45,210 nt of DNA from a virus. Both the position numbers and the translations under genes were made by a program. Positions 1 through 5,976 of the stretch are shown in pieces (position 1 is the stretch's first letter; the number at the start of each line of letters is the position of its first letter). Location: the IMG/VR virus record IMGVR_UViG_3300050138_000206, positions 1 through 45,210 of that record. One strand, written 5' to 3'. The notes under the pieces are model-generated. The model was not told where the DNA came from. It ran no database searches and worked only from the letters and a program-made list of their open reading frames with translations.

Positions 1-743
1 CGCGGCCCCGCCCGCTGGGCGGCCCCCCCCGCGACCCTCGCGGCAGCCCTCGCGGCAGCCCTCGCGGCAGCCCACGCGGCAGCCCACGCGGCAGCCCCCG
101 CGGCAGCCCACGCGGCATCCCACGCGGCAGCCCTCGCGGCATCCCACGCGGCATCCCACGCGGCAGCCCTCGCGGCGACCCTCGCGGCAGCCCCCGCGGC
201 AGCCCACGCGGCAGCCCCCGCGGCATCCCACGCGGCAGCCCCCGCGGCAGCCCCCGCGGCATCCCACGCGGCAGCCCACGCGGCAGCCCCCGCGGCATCC
301 CACGCGGCAGCCCCCGCGGCAGCGGCGGCGCTTCGCGCCGCCTCGATCGTTGGCTGAGCCTTGCGCGCGGTGGCCGTCGACGTCAGCGGGATGAGCGCCT
401 CGAGCGCGGCTGCCTGGTCGGTGAGACCGGCGAGTCGGAGCCACATCGGAGTCTGCGTGCGGACGAGCCAATCGGCCGCCATCCAGGCGCGCGCGTTCTC
501 GACCTTCACGCCGTTCTTCGTGCCGACGATGCGCGGGACGACCGGGATCAGCAGCTGCCGATCGGCGTCGTTGAGTGTGTCGTTCCAGCTCCGCAGGAAT
601 GCGGAGATCACCGGACTGGCACATACCGGGTGATCGCTATGCTTCTCGCCTGCCACCCAGGCGACGGCCTCCATGACGCACATGCCCTCGTCGAACGAGC
701 TGTGCGCACCGTGCGCGAGCCGGATCAGTTGCTCAGTCTCCAC
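1..743 (-). CDS. Hypothetical phage protein with C-terminal tetrapeptide repeats (partial, runs off left edge)
   Basis: Open minus-strand frame from a GTG at 743 with no stop before the window edge. The GTG follows a GAGGAAAA ribosome-binding site, and it overlaps the stop of the small gene before it. The first ~120 residues are an ordered globular domain with phrases such as CVMEAVAWVAGEKHSDHP and ASPVISAFLRSWND. I recognise this as a recurrent hypothetical family of phages and actinobacteria with no established function. The rest is about 24 units of four residues (Ala/Asp-Ala-Ala-Gly/Trp/Arg). Near the edge the frame passes a run of eight C at 23-30. The partial frame at 45092-45210 is probably its C-terminus. 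Confident that it is a gene, not about its role. Confidence 0.8.
   Translation of the reverse strand, partial: METEQLIRLAHGAHSSFDEGMCVMEAVAWVAGEKHSDHPVCASPVISAFLRSWNDTLNDADRQLLIPVVPRIVGTKNGVKVENARAWMAADWLVRTQTPMWLRLAGLTDQAAALEALIPLTSTATARKAQPTIEAARSAAAAAGAAAWDAAGAAAWAAAWDAAGAAAGAAAWDAAGAAAWAAAGAAARVAARAAAWDAAWDAARAAAWDAAWAAAGAAAWAAAWAAARAAARAAARVAGGAAQRAGP
31..330 (-). repeat. 12-bp tandem repeat array encoding (A/D)-A-A-(G/W/R)
   Basis: About 24 tandem 12-bp units. On the minus strand the unit is G(C/A)T GCC GCG (G/T/A)GG. Two codons are nearly invariant. The first alternates between Ala and Asp (rarely Val), and the last alternates between Gly, Trp and Arg by a single base. A 12-bp unit preserves frame, so copy number can vary without breaking the protein. 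It is inside the coding sequence and is not a CRISPR array: the units are contiguous, with no spacers. Confidence 0.9.
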
Positions 744-864
744 TGGGTTTTCCTCGTAGTTTGTGCCGGTCCCGCCATTCCCAATACACGAGCACGACGA
801 CCGACACGATGCCGGCTGTCGCGAGCGCACCGCCGAACATCTCACCAAAAAGGCGCCAGCTCAC
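733..864 (-). CDS. Small single-span membrane protein (43 aa)
   Basis: A 43-residue frame begins with a GTG whose last bases are the TGA stop of the HNH gene (GTGA overlap). It ends in a TGA lying inside the start of the next gene, so it is probably translated by coupling. Residues ~10-29 are hydrophobic (GGALATAGIVSVVVLVYW) and are followed by a basic tail (RDRHKLRGK), consistent with one membrane span and a cytoplasmic C-terminus. An internal ATG at codon 9 is an alternative start. Function unknown; small membrane proteins are common in phage early regions. Confidence 0.6.
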   Translation of the reverse strand: MSWRLFGEMFGGALATAGIVSVVVLVYWEWRDRHKLRGKPSGD

Positions 865-1265
865 GCGTGCACCCTACGCGCGGCCTGGTACTCTCTCGCA
901 CATGAGCGGTGATACCGCGGCCCGGCCGCTTGCGATTGGCGCGCCGGATCCGTCCTGCGAACGGCGCTAAGGTGCTGTGGATCGACGTACCCCTTGCAGT
1001 ATTGGCACGGTAGCCAGTCGGCGTGCCCGCACGCGTCGAGCGCACGCTGCCGGGTGTGCAACAACCAGTGATATTCGTGGCTCTCGCAAAGCACGAGATT
1101 CGACGGGGCGTTGTTGTACTTGTCCCCGTCGATGTGGTGCACTTCGGCGCCAGGCGGAATGCCACGGCCGAGCGCCCGGGCAGCGACAACAACATGCTCG
1201 TGCACCCAGCCGAAGCGGTCCGCGTTCGGATGGTCGGGCATCTTCACGTGCGGATAGCCTTTCAT
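861..1265 (-). CDS. HNH endonuclease
   Basis: A 134-residue protein with an HNH_3-type core. His-His-Ile-Asp-Gly-Asp (EVHHIDGDKYNN) is followed by an Asn-Leu segment and CESHEYHWL, which fits the H-N-H metal-binding nuclease fold. A Cys pair (CQYC) and a later SCAREY segment may form a small zinc site. Proteins of this type are usually free-standing homing endonucleases that cut DNA lacking the insertion. The start ATG overlaps the upstream stop (TGATG). It lies among early genes and is one of four HNH genes in the window. Confidence 0.85.
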   Translation of the reverse strand: MKGYPHVKMPDHPNADRFGWVHEHVVVAARALGRGIPPGAEVHHIDGDKYNNAPSNLVLCESHEYHWLLHTRQRALDACGHADWLPCQYCKGYVDPQHLSAVRRTDPARQSQAAGPRYHRSCAREYQAARRVHA

Positions 1266-1675
1266 CAGCCGGCGACTCCGGCCAGGTCTAGCTTCTCCGA
1301 TGTAAGCGGGAGCTCCTTCTGATCGCCGAGCCGACGCGCCAGTCGCTTGAGCGCATCCGTCCGCTCTTCGCTGCCCTCGGTCCCGATGCCGAGGTGCAGC
1401 TCGCGGCTCTTCGTCTGGTCGACGTCCTCCATCGTGAGCGCGATCCCGGCGAGCACCGCCAACCGCTGCGGGTGGGTGAAGGCGACGTCATCGGCCTCCT
1501 TCGTCGTCTCGACCGCGTGCGACGCGGTGTCGATATGACCGAGTTGCGAGTCGGCGGCGATCGTGGCGAGTGTCGCTTTCTCGTATGCCTTCTGGGCCGC
1601 TTCGGTGACGCGCTTGATCCGACCGAGCGCGTGACGACAGGTGTCGCGCTCTTCGGTGCTCAGGGCGAGTTGCAT
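1265..1675 (-). CDS. Hypothetical early phage protein (136 aa)
   Basis: A hydrophilic, mostly helical protein. Residues ~1-60 are rich in Glu, Lys and Ala (TEERDTCRHALGRIKRV), and the middle contains VAFTHPQRLAVLAGIALTMEDV. No catalytic motif or membrane segment is visible and I do not recognise a family. It lies between the Sak4-like ATPase upstream (2 bp gap) and the HNH gene downstream (stop/start overlap), so it probably belongs to the recombination/replication block. It does not look like a single-stranded DNA-binding protein: it lacks the aromatic-rich OB-fold pattern and an acidic tail. Confidence 0.65.
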   Translation of the reverse strand: MQLALSTEERDTCRHALGRIKRVTEAAQKAYEKATLATIAADSQLGHIDTASHAVETTKEADDVAFTHPQRLAVLAGIALTMEDVDQTKSRELHLGIGTEGSEERTDALKRLARRLGDQKELPLTSEKLDLAGVAG

Positions 1676-1677
1676 GG

Positions 1678-2727
1678 TCAGTATCCCTCGGTGACAGCGT
1701 TAGGTGTCGCCCGCCTCGCATCGTCGATGCCGAGCCCGTCGGGCGCGCTCGATGACGCGCCAATCGACGGGCTTTCGCCGTTTGGGCCGGCGATCACTCC
1801 CTCGAGATGCCCGATCATCGTGTCCGCGCCCCGTGCACTGAGCGGCCGCTTGAGTCGCTCCTCGACGTCCACCGCCAACAGGCCGGGCACGGCCGGGTTC
1901 GCGAGTAGGTCGAGGAGCCGCGAGATCTGGCCTTCATCGGCCGGCGGCCCCTTGGCCGTCGACTTCGGCGCGCCGTTGCCGTTGGACTGGGCCACGATCG
2001 GCGCGGCCGCTGGCGCCGGTTCAACTGCCGGCGCGGCGGAACTCAGCCACGTGCGCAGCTCACGGGCGATGTCCGGCTTCCGCAGATCCAGGAGCTTCCC
2101 GTCAAAGAGCCCGGTCCGATCCTTGGACGCGCCAGCCTTGTGGTCCATCTGCAGTTCGAACATGAGCGAGAACTCGTAGTCGAAACCCTCGCGCTGGACG
2201 GCGGCGAGGCCAACCTTCTTCGGCGCATGCTTCCCTTTGCCGTCCTCGCTGACGACGTACTCCTGTTTCGTGCGGAACGTCGCGATGACGTGGGCCGGCG
2301 TCGCGAGCAGCGTCGCTTGGAAGCCCGAGTGCTCTTTCGAGAACTCGCCCCAATTCGTGAAGTGGTTGCCCCCGCGTAGGTCTTTCTCCTCCTTGCGCGC
2401 GAGGATGCCACCGGGCCCGGCCCATTGGTGCGAGAGCGAGTCGATGATGATGACCTCGTAGCCCGCATCGACCGCGGTGCCCAGCGCCTCGATGTAGCGG
2501 TCGGATTCGTACGGTGCATCGAGGCGGAGCGTGTCGAACTCGAACCGGTCGGCGTAGAGCGAGGCCGATCCGTTCTCCGTGTCGATCAGGGCGATCCGAC
2601 CGTTGGGTGCGAGGCCCTTCGCGAGGTGCAGCGCGCCGAGCGTCTTCCCCGAGCCCGCCGGCCCTTGGATTCCGATCTTGAGTTTGACCGCGCGACGCGC
2701 AGCCCGTGTAAAGGTCATCTGTGCCAC
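1678..2727 (-). CDS. RecA-like P-loop ATPase, probable Sak4-type recombinase
   Basis: A 349-residue ATPase of the AAA_24/RecA-like phage class. Walker A is GPAGSGKT at residues 22-29 and Walker B is EVIIIDSLSH near 91-100. A sensor-like stretch (HVIATFRTKQEY) follows. The Pro/Ala-rich tail after ~240 looks like a flexible linker, and a short helical domain follows it. This arrangement matches Sak4-type single-strand annealing recombinases of phages, which act in recombination-dependent replication. I chose GTG at 2727 because AGGAG lies five bases upstream and the previous gene ends at 2736. An upstream start at 2772 would overlap that gene, and ATG 2718 is also possible. Confidence 0.8.
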   Translation of the reverse strand: MAQMTFTRAARRAVKLKIGIQGPAGSGKTLGALHLAKGLAPNGRIALIDTENGSASLYADRFEFDTLRLDAPYESDRYIEALGTAVDAGYEVIIIDSLSHQWAGPGGILARKEEKDLRGGNHFTNWGEFSKEHSGFQATLLATPAHVIATFRTKQEYVVSEDGKGKHAPKKVGLAAVQREGFDYEFSLMFELQMDHKAGASKDRTGLFDGKLLDLRKPDIARELRTWLSSAAPAVEPAPAAAPIVAQSNGNGAPKSTAKGPPADEGQISRLLDLLANPAVPGLLAVDVEERLKRPLSARGADTMIGHLEGVIAGPNGESPSIGASSSAPDGLGIDDARRATPNAVTEGY

Positions 2728-2735
2728 AGCTACTC

Positions 2736-2966
2736 CTATCCCTGTTGGTTGACGTACTTCGGGGGTTCCCATTCATTCCAGTCGTCGCCATCGCCGCGCG
2801 AGACCTGACAGCCGCGCACACCGGTCGCAGAGTCGGGATCCAAGTAGGTGACGCGGAACGTCGCGCGATGGGTCTCGTACCAGATTTTTTCGATCGTCCA
2901 CTCCCGGCCGTCGAACGCTGTGAACGTCTCGCCGACTCTTGGGCGATGCAGCTGCACGCTGGTCAT
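2736..2966 (-). CDS. Hypothetical protein (76 aa)
   Basis: The ATG at 2966 overlaps the stop of the HNH gene upstream (ATGA), which decides the start. A longer frame exists but would overlap the HNH gene. The sequence looks beta-rich, with a compact pattern of aromatic residues ([20 protein letters not shown], then [10 protein letters not shown]). That suggests a small barrel or SH3-like domain, but I recognise no family. It directly precedes the Sak4-like ATPase. Confidence 0.65.
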   Translation of the reverse strand: MTSVQLHRPRVGETFTAFDGREWTIEKIWYETHRATFRVTYLDPDSATGVRGCQVSRGDGDDWNEWEPPKYVNQQG

Positions 2967-3439
2967 TGGGACGCCTCTGCCTTGCGTCGCGCATAGGTCC
3001 GACGGCACCGCGCCAGACTACATTCCCGGCAACTCCTGTATGCCGGCTTGCCCGGTCTGCGACTGTCGTAGTAGGTGTTTTCCGGCGTGAACTCGTGACC
3101 GTGGTTGCAATGCGTTCGCCGCGCCGCCCATCGCTGTACGCGGCCCTTCTCCACCATGTCTCTCATGTTGTCGCTGTGCGTCCCCAGGAACAGGTGCGCC
3201 GGATTGCAACAGATGGGATTATCGCAACGATGACAGACGCATAGCCCCGCTGGTATCGGCCCGTATGTCAGTTCGTAGGCAAGACGATGTGTCTTGAGCA
3301 GACGACGACGGATGCCAATCTGACCGCGGCCGCTAGGGTCAGCGTAGCCCGTCCAGAGCCAACAATCGCCTGACTTGTCGACGCGAGGCCAGAAGCGGTC
3401 CGACACTGGTCGGATGCGGTACTGTGGGCGGGCAGTCAT
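2963..3439 (-). CDS. HNH homing endonuclease with C-terminal zinc ribbon
   Basis: A 158-residue protein. The N-terminal part has [18 protein letters not shown] and [19 protein letters not shown]. The HNH core follows as [20 protein letters not shown], then [10 protein letters not shown]. The C-terminal 50 residues carry paired Cys/His (THCNHGHEF and [10 protein letters not shown]), probably a zinc ribbon that helps bind DNA. The layout is typical of phage-encoded HNH homing endonucleases. It is closely similar in plan to the HNH at 39111-39524. The start at 3439 overlaps the upstream stop (ATGA). Confidence 0.9.
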   Translation of the reverse strand: MTARPQYRIRPVSDRFWPRVDKSGDCWLWTGYADPSGRGQIGIRRRLLKTHRLAYELTYGPIPAGLCVCHRCDNPICCNPAHLFLGTHSDNMRDMVEKGRVQRWAARRTHCNHGHEFTPENTYYDSRRPGKPAYRSCRECSLARCRRTYARRKAEASQ

Positions 3440-3594
3440 GGATGGATCGCCGCCTGCACGGACGGTGGCACCGTGCCGATGTCGTTGGCGATGATGTGCC
3501 CGATCCACGCGAGCGCACACGACAGCACGAGCCAGAACGCGAGGCCTTGCCAGTCGCGCAGCACCACGCGCCGTCGCTTCCGCCAGTGCGTCAT
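3436..3594 (-). CDS. Small membrane protein (52 aa)
   Basis: A 52-residue frame with ATGA overlaps at both ends, so it fits the operon exactly. A basic N-terminus ([13 protein letters not shown]) is followed by one hydrophobic span ([19 protein letters not shown]) and a short polar tail. By the positive-inside rule the N-terminus should be cytoplasmic. No family is recognised. Confidence 0.6.
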   Translation of the reverse strand: MTHWRKRRRVVLRDWQGLAFWLVLSCALAWIGHIIANDIGTVPPSVQAAIHP

Positions 3595-3803
3595 CGAGCG
3601 CCCATTGGCAGGCCGCGCTTGTGTGCTGCTAGCTTGGCCTCGAGCGCGTCGATGTGAGCGACGATCGCCTTCTCAGCGGCAACGACGCGGTCATAGGCGC
3701 CGCCGTCGGGCATCTGATCCCGCGGGTCTTCGTTTGCTTCGATCTCACCGAGTTCGCGCGCCCGCATCGATAGGGTCATGACCAGCAGTTCGACGGGACG
3801 CAT
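3591..3803 (-). CDS. Hypothetical protein (70 aa)
   Basis: A small hydrophilic protein. The second half ([20 protein letters not shown]) looks like an amphipathic helix or short coiled coil, so the protein may be dimeric. It begins 2 bases after the upstream stop and its own stop overlaps the next start. No motif reveals a function. Confidence 0.6.
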   Translation of the reverse strand: MRPVELLVMTLSMRARELGEIEANEDPRDQMPDGGAYDRVVAAEKAIVAHIDALEAKLAAHKRGLPMGAR

Positions 3804-3805
3804 GG

Positions 3806-4033
3806 TCAGCCCCGCCCATAGACAGCGACCGTCGTCGCCAGCTGGTCGCGCTGGGCGTCGATCGCGCGGACGAAGAGCGCGTGGAGCAGCCGATTGGCGC
3901 GTGTTTCCCGCACGTGTGGCGGCAGTGGGTCCGCGGCAGGCTGCGAGTCGAGCGAGCCCGAACCGGAATTGTGATAGCGCCCGGGCGTCTTTGTGACGGT
4001 CGGTGCGACGGGTTTGCGGCCTGACGTGTGCAT
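3806..4033 (-). CDS. Hypothetical protein (75 aa)
   Basis: The first half is polar and Pro/Ser/Gly-rich and probably disordered. The second half (RANRLLHALFVRAIDAQRDQ) is probably helical. Its start overlaps the stop of the Phd-like gene by one base. It holds the place where a toxin would sit in a Phd/Doc or YefM/YoeB pair, but nothing in it resembles a Doc (HxFx motif), RelE/YoeB or PIN toxin. Function unknown. Confidence 0.55.
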   Translation of the reverse strand: MHTSGRKPVAPTVTKTPGRYHNSGSGSLDSQPAADPLPPHVRETRANRLLHALFVRAIDAQRDQLATTVAVYGRG

Positions 4034-4254
4034 CAGGCCGCCTCTGATTCGGTGATCCGGAGGAAGTCTTCCGGTGACACGATGTAGGCGATGATCTGGT
4101 TGTTCCGCGTGATCGGGATGCGTTCGTTGCGGTATCGCACCCGATTGATGACCTCGGTCAGGTTCACCCGGGCCTCTCCAATCCCCATCGGATCAGCGGC
4201 CAGACCAGCCACCGCGTCGTTGCGGTCATTGCCATTGTCAGGGATCCGTCGCAT
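4033..4254 (-). CDS. Phd/YefM-type antitoxin-like protein, first gene of the lytic operon
   Basis: The core is GIGEARVNLTEVINRVRYRN, then ERIPITRNNQIIAYIVSPED. This is the Phd/YefM fold: a beta-alpha DNA-binding N-domain with the 'EAR..L' helix and the 'I.R......V..' strands. These proteins bind DNA as dimers and usually neutralise a cognate toxin. No toxin gene is adjacent. The first ~22 residues are atypical, so translation could instead start at an internal ATG (MGIGEAR). No clear Shine-Dalgarno precedes the ATG at 4254. As the first gene from the switch it may act as an early transcription regulator or an antitoxin against host toxins. Confidence 0.75.
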   Translation of the reverse strand: MRRIPDNGNDRNDAVAGLAADPMGIGEARVNLTEVINRVRYRNERIPITRNNQIIAYIVSPEDFLRITESEAA

Positions 4255-4289
4255 ATAATGGAAGTAGGAAAGTTTAGGTCTCTTATACC

Positions 4290-4318
4290 TTGCGCCAATC
4301 TATTATGTCCCGTATAAT
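4290..4318 (+). promoter_or_regulatory. Sigma70-type promoter for the repressor
   Basis: TTGCGC (4290-4295), a 17-bp spacer and TATAAT (4313-4318) form a near-consensus promoter pointing at the XRE-type gene whose GTG is at 4369. The expected start of transcription is near 4325. The -10 box lies inside the right half of a palindrome at 4301-4319, so the repressor could repress its own promoter. Confidence 0.75.
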
Positions 4319-4325
4319 AAGTCAA
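4297..4325 (-). promoter_or_regulatory. Probable lytic (early) promoter facing the repressor promoter
   Basis: On the minus strand TTGACT (4325-4320) and TAGATT (4302-4297) are separated by 17 bp. The -35 matches consensus at 5 of 6 bases and the -10 at 4 of 6. Transcription would begin near 4290 and read into the Phd-like gene and the long minus-strand operon. The spacer contains the palindrome at 4301-4319, so a bound repressor would block it. Confidence 0.55.
4301..4319. promoter_or_regulatory. Palindromic operator in the lysis-lysogeny switch
   Basis: TATTAT-GTCCCGT-ATAATA is a perfect 6-bp inverted repeat around a 7-bp centre. It overlaps the -10 of the repressor promoter and sits within the spacer of the opposing promoter. 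This is a plausible single operator for the XRE-type repressor. A second perfect palindrome (GGAATATTCC, 4334-4343) lies just downstream, in the presumed repressor leader. Confidence 0.6.
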
Positions 4326-4368
4326 GACGCGGCGGAATATTCCTCACACTTTTTCTCCGTCGTGGCAA

Positions 4369-4725
4369 GTGTTTGACTTTATTGGACTTGGGCGGCGCCT
4401 CTGGTGGGCGCGGAAAGCGCTCGAGCGCCGGAGGGGCGGTGATGTCACATATGAGGAGCTGGCAGCGCTCGTGTCGAAAACGCACGGCGGCCGATCGTTC
4501 GCCGCTCCGCAGATGTCAGACTATGAGAAGGCCAAGCACCCGCCGAAGCTGGATGCGGTGCTCGCGTGGGCACAGGCGTGTGACGTGGATCCCGGCTGGC
4601 TCGCCTTTGGGGATGACACGGAAGCCAAGGCGCCTGCTGGCGTGGCGATCCCAGAGCCGCCGCGGGCTGGGATCGTGGGACGGTCAGCCGGCCCTAAACG
4701 AGGCGCAAAACGGCGCGCGGGCTGA
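4369..4725 (+). CDS. XRE-family helix-turn-helix protein, probable phage repressor
   Basis: A 118-residue protein. Residues ~25-80 resemble an HTH_XRE domain: VTYEELAALVSKT as helix 1-2, a recognition segment around FAAPQMSDYEKAKHPPKLDA, then LAWAQACDVDPGWLAFG, which is typical of cI/XRE-like regulators. The C-terminal 35 residues are Pro/Gly/Lys-rich with no LexA-type peptidase, so induction by RecA-stimulated self-cleavage is not expected. It is the only regulator transcribed away from the lytic operon, and its promoter overlaps the palindrome. The GTG start lacks a strong ribosome-binding site. Confidence 0.75.
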   Translation: MFDFIGLGRRLWWARKALERRRGGDVTYEELAALVSKTHGGRSFAAPQMSDYEKAKHPPKLDAVLAWAQACDVDPGWLAFGDDTEAKAPAGVAIPEPPRAGIVGRSAGPKRGAKRRAG

Positions 4726-4876
4726 CGCGCTCGAGAAACGCGCGCATCTCCTCGAGGTCCCGCTCGCGATAGAGGTCGGTGCGCACCAGCAGCCGACGCA
4801 CCAGGTGCCCGTCATGGTCGACCGCGGCGAGTTCCGTGAAGCCGCCGAACTCCGTCACATAGACGTCGCGCTCCAT
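4694..4876 (-). CDS. Small hypothetical protein in the immunity region (60 aa)
   Basis: The ATG at 4876 has a GAGG eight bases upstream. A longer frame to 4921 lacks a better start. The sequence (DVYVTEFGGFTELAAVDHDG, then a Arg/Glu-rich helix) looks like a small alpha/beta protein; no family is recognised. Its 3' end overlaps the end of the repressor gene by 32 bases in convergent orientation, so its transcript would be antisense to the repressor tail. That position suggests a role in lysogeny control, which is inference only. Confidence 0.5.
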   Translation of the reverse strand: MERDVYVTEFGGFTELAAVDHDGHLVRRLLVRTDLYRERDLEEMRAFLERVSPRAVLRLV

Positions 4877-4923
4877 TGGCCGTGCCTCGTGCTCTGTCCG
4901 TTCGCGTACGCTTCCCGACAATA

Positions 4924-4935
4924 GACACCGGTGTC
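4924..4935. promoter_or_regulatory. 12-bp perfect palindrome in the divergent intergenic region
   Basis: GACACCGGTGTC is a perfect palindrome between the divergent starts of the 4694-4876 and 5022-5459 genes, 12 bp from the parS-like site. It could be a regulator-binding site. No known consensus is claimed. Confidence 0.4.
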
Positions 4936-4947
4936 GGACAACCTCAT

Positions 4948-4963
4948 TGTTTCACGTGAAACA
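4948..4963. promoter_or_regulatory. parS-type ParB-binding site
   Basis: TGTTTCACGTGAAACA is a perfect 16-bp palindrome and matches the widely conserved bacterial chromosomal parS consensus (TGTTNCACGTGAAACA). ParB loads at such sites, spreads, and works with ParA in DNA segregation. No parA or parB gene is visible in the window, so any ParB would come from the host. It lies in the 145-bp gap upstream of the secreted-protein gene. Confidence 0.85.
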
Positions 4964-5021
4964 TTCTACCAGATCGAATGTCCCCCGCCCCCCATTCCTA
5001 GTCGCAAAAAAGGACCGCCCC

Positions 5022-5459
5022 ATGCGTAGGACCCTGTTCGCTCTGCTTACACTCATGTTTGCCACTCCCCTCGTCGCGCAGGATACCCCGACATCGGTGA
5101 GCGTGACTGTCGCCGGCACCCGCGCGCACGCCACAGACCTGACCACGGCCGCGCTAATGGCCCGCGGGTACTCGATTGCGTCGGCCAGTGAGTACGCGGT
5201 CGTCACCGCACCCGGCGAGATGCGGGGCGGCATGTCGAAGTTCCGACTCACGATTCACGCCGCGATCGCGGGCGTTGGCACCGACTCGACGCACGTGACC
5301 CTCTCGGCGATCGCGACAGGAATTGGCACCCCGCTCCTGAATTTCCAGCCACCGAGCGCATCGGTGACGGTGAAACACAAACCAGAGTACCGCGAGCTCC
5401 AAGGGATCCGCGATGCGATCGCGGCCACGGCAACCGGCGTCGCGACTACTTCGCCGTAA
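5022..5459 (+). CDS. Secreted/periplasmic protein, possible lysogenic-conversion gene
   Basis: The ATG at 5022 follows AAAAAGGA with a 7-base gap. An in-frame start at 4947 would begin in the parS site and lacks a ribosome-binding site. The first ~20 residues (MRRTLFALLTLMFATPLVAQ) form a Sec signal peptide with a probable A-Q cleavage point. The mature ~125 residues alternate strands and helices (VVTAPGEMRGG, THVTLSAIATGIG), with no enzyme motif. It is transcribed from the lysogeny side, opposite to the lytic genes, so it may be expressed in the lysogen and change the host envelope. Exact role unknown. Confidence 0.65.
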   Translation: MRRTLFALLTLMFATPLVAQDTPTSVSVTVAGTRAHATDLTTAALMARGYSIASASEYAVVTAPGEMRGGMSKFRLTIHAAIAGVGTDSTHVTLSAIATGIGTPLLNFQPPSASVTVKHKPEYRELQGIRDAIAATATGVATTSP

Positions 5460-5976
5460 TCGCGCGGATGCCGTAGCCCGCGACAGCGAAGAGCGCCCGC
5501 TCGCCCCACGTGAGGAGCGGGCTCGGTCGACGGGCCGCCTCCGCTCGATACATGCCCCGCCAGAGCGCGGCCTGTGCGCTGTCCACCGTGTGCCGCTTGT
5601 CGCAGTCGGTGCGGAGCACACTGCAGGCGTGGACTGCCGAGTCCGCGGCCGCCACGAACCGGATGACCTCGACCGTGTCGTGGATGTTCTTGAGCAGCGT
5701 GTCGCGCTGCAGCTGGTAGACGGTCGTGGTGTGGTTGACGTGGATCGTGTCATGGACATACGCCGTATCGACCTTCGGGGCGACCCTGGCCAGCGAGTCG
5801 AGCGCATGCCGGTCGGCCGCTTCCGCCGCCCGCGCCACGGCCGACGCGCCGATCTGTCGGTACCAGAGATAGCCCAGCCCGAGGAGCGCCACGACGGCGA
5901 GCCCCTCGAGCCACGGCCGGAGCGTGGCGAGCGTCAGGCCAGTGCTCGCCGGCGGCGCCGGCTCAGGGACCGACAC
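5446..5976 (-). CDS. Membrane-anchored protein of the lysis block, possible Rz-like spanin
   Basis: A 176-residue protein. One membrane span at ~26-42 (GLAVVALLGLGYLWY) is followed by a long helical, partly coiled-coil periplasmic-type region with two Cys (CSVLRTDC). A second hydrophobic patch is near the C-terminus. It starts inside the end of the endolysin gene (14-bp overlap). Position after the endolysin, together with an N-terminal anchor and helical ectodomain, fits an inner-membrane spanin of the Rz type. Sequence identity to any known Rz is not claimed. It is the last gene of the lytic operon and converges on the secreted-protein gene. Confidence 0.55.
   Translation of the reverse strand: MSVPEPAPPASTGLTLATLRPWLEGLAVVALLGLGYLWYRQIGASAVARAAEAADRHALDSLARVAPKVDTAYVHDTIHVNHTTTVYQLQRDTLLKNIHDTVEVIRFVAAADSAVHACSVLRTDCDKRHTVDSAQAALWRGMYRAEAARRPSPLLTWGERALFAVAGYGIRAITAK

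Noticed and set aside
31-330. Repeat array considered as CRISPR
   Set aside because: The units are contiguous 12-mers with no spacers, and they continue an open reading frame. It is coding repeat DNA.
3806-4033. Toxin partner for the Phd-like protein
   Set aside because: Position is right, but the product is half disordered and shows no Doc, RelE/YoeB or PIN features.
4947-5021. N-terminal extension of the secreted protein starting inside parS
   Set aside because: No ribosome-binding site precedes it, and it would bury the clear signal peptide that begins at 5022.
5369-5378. Second parS site (GGTGAAACAC)
   Set aside because: Only one half of the palindrome is present and it lies inside a coding sequence; no left half is seen.
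5440-5470. Rho-independent terminator between the convergent genes
   Set aside because: The two genes overlap here and no GC stem followed by a T-run is visible on either strand.
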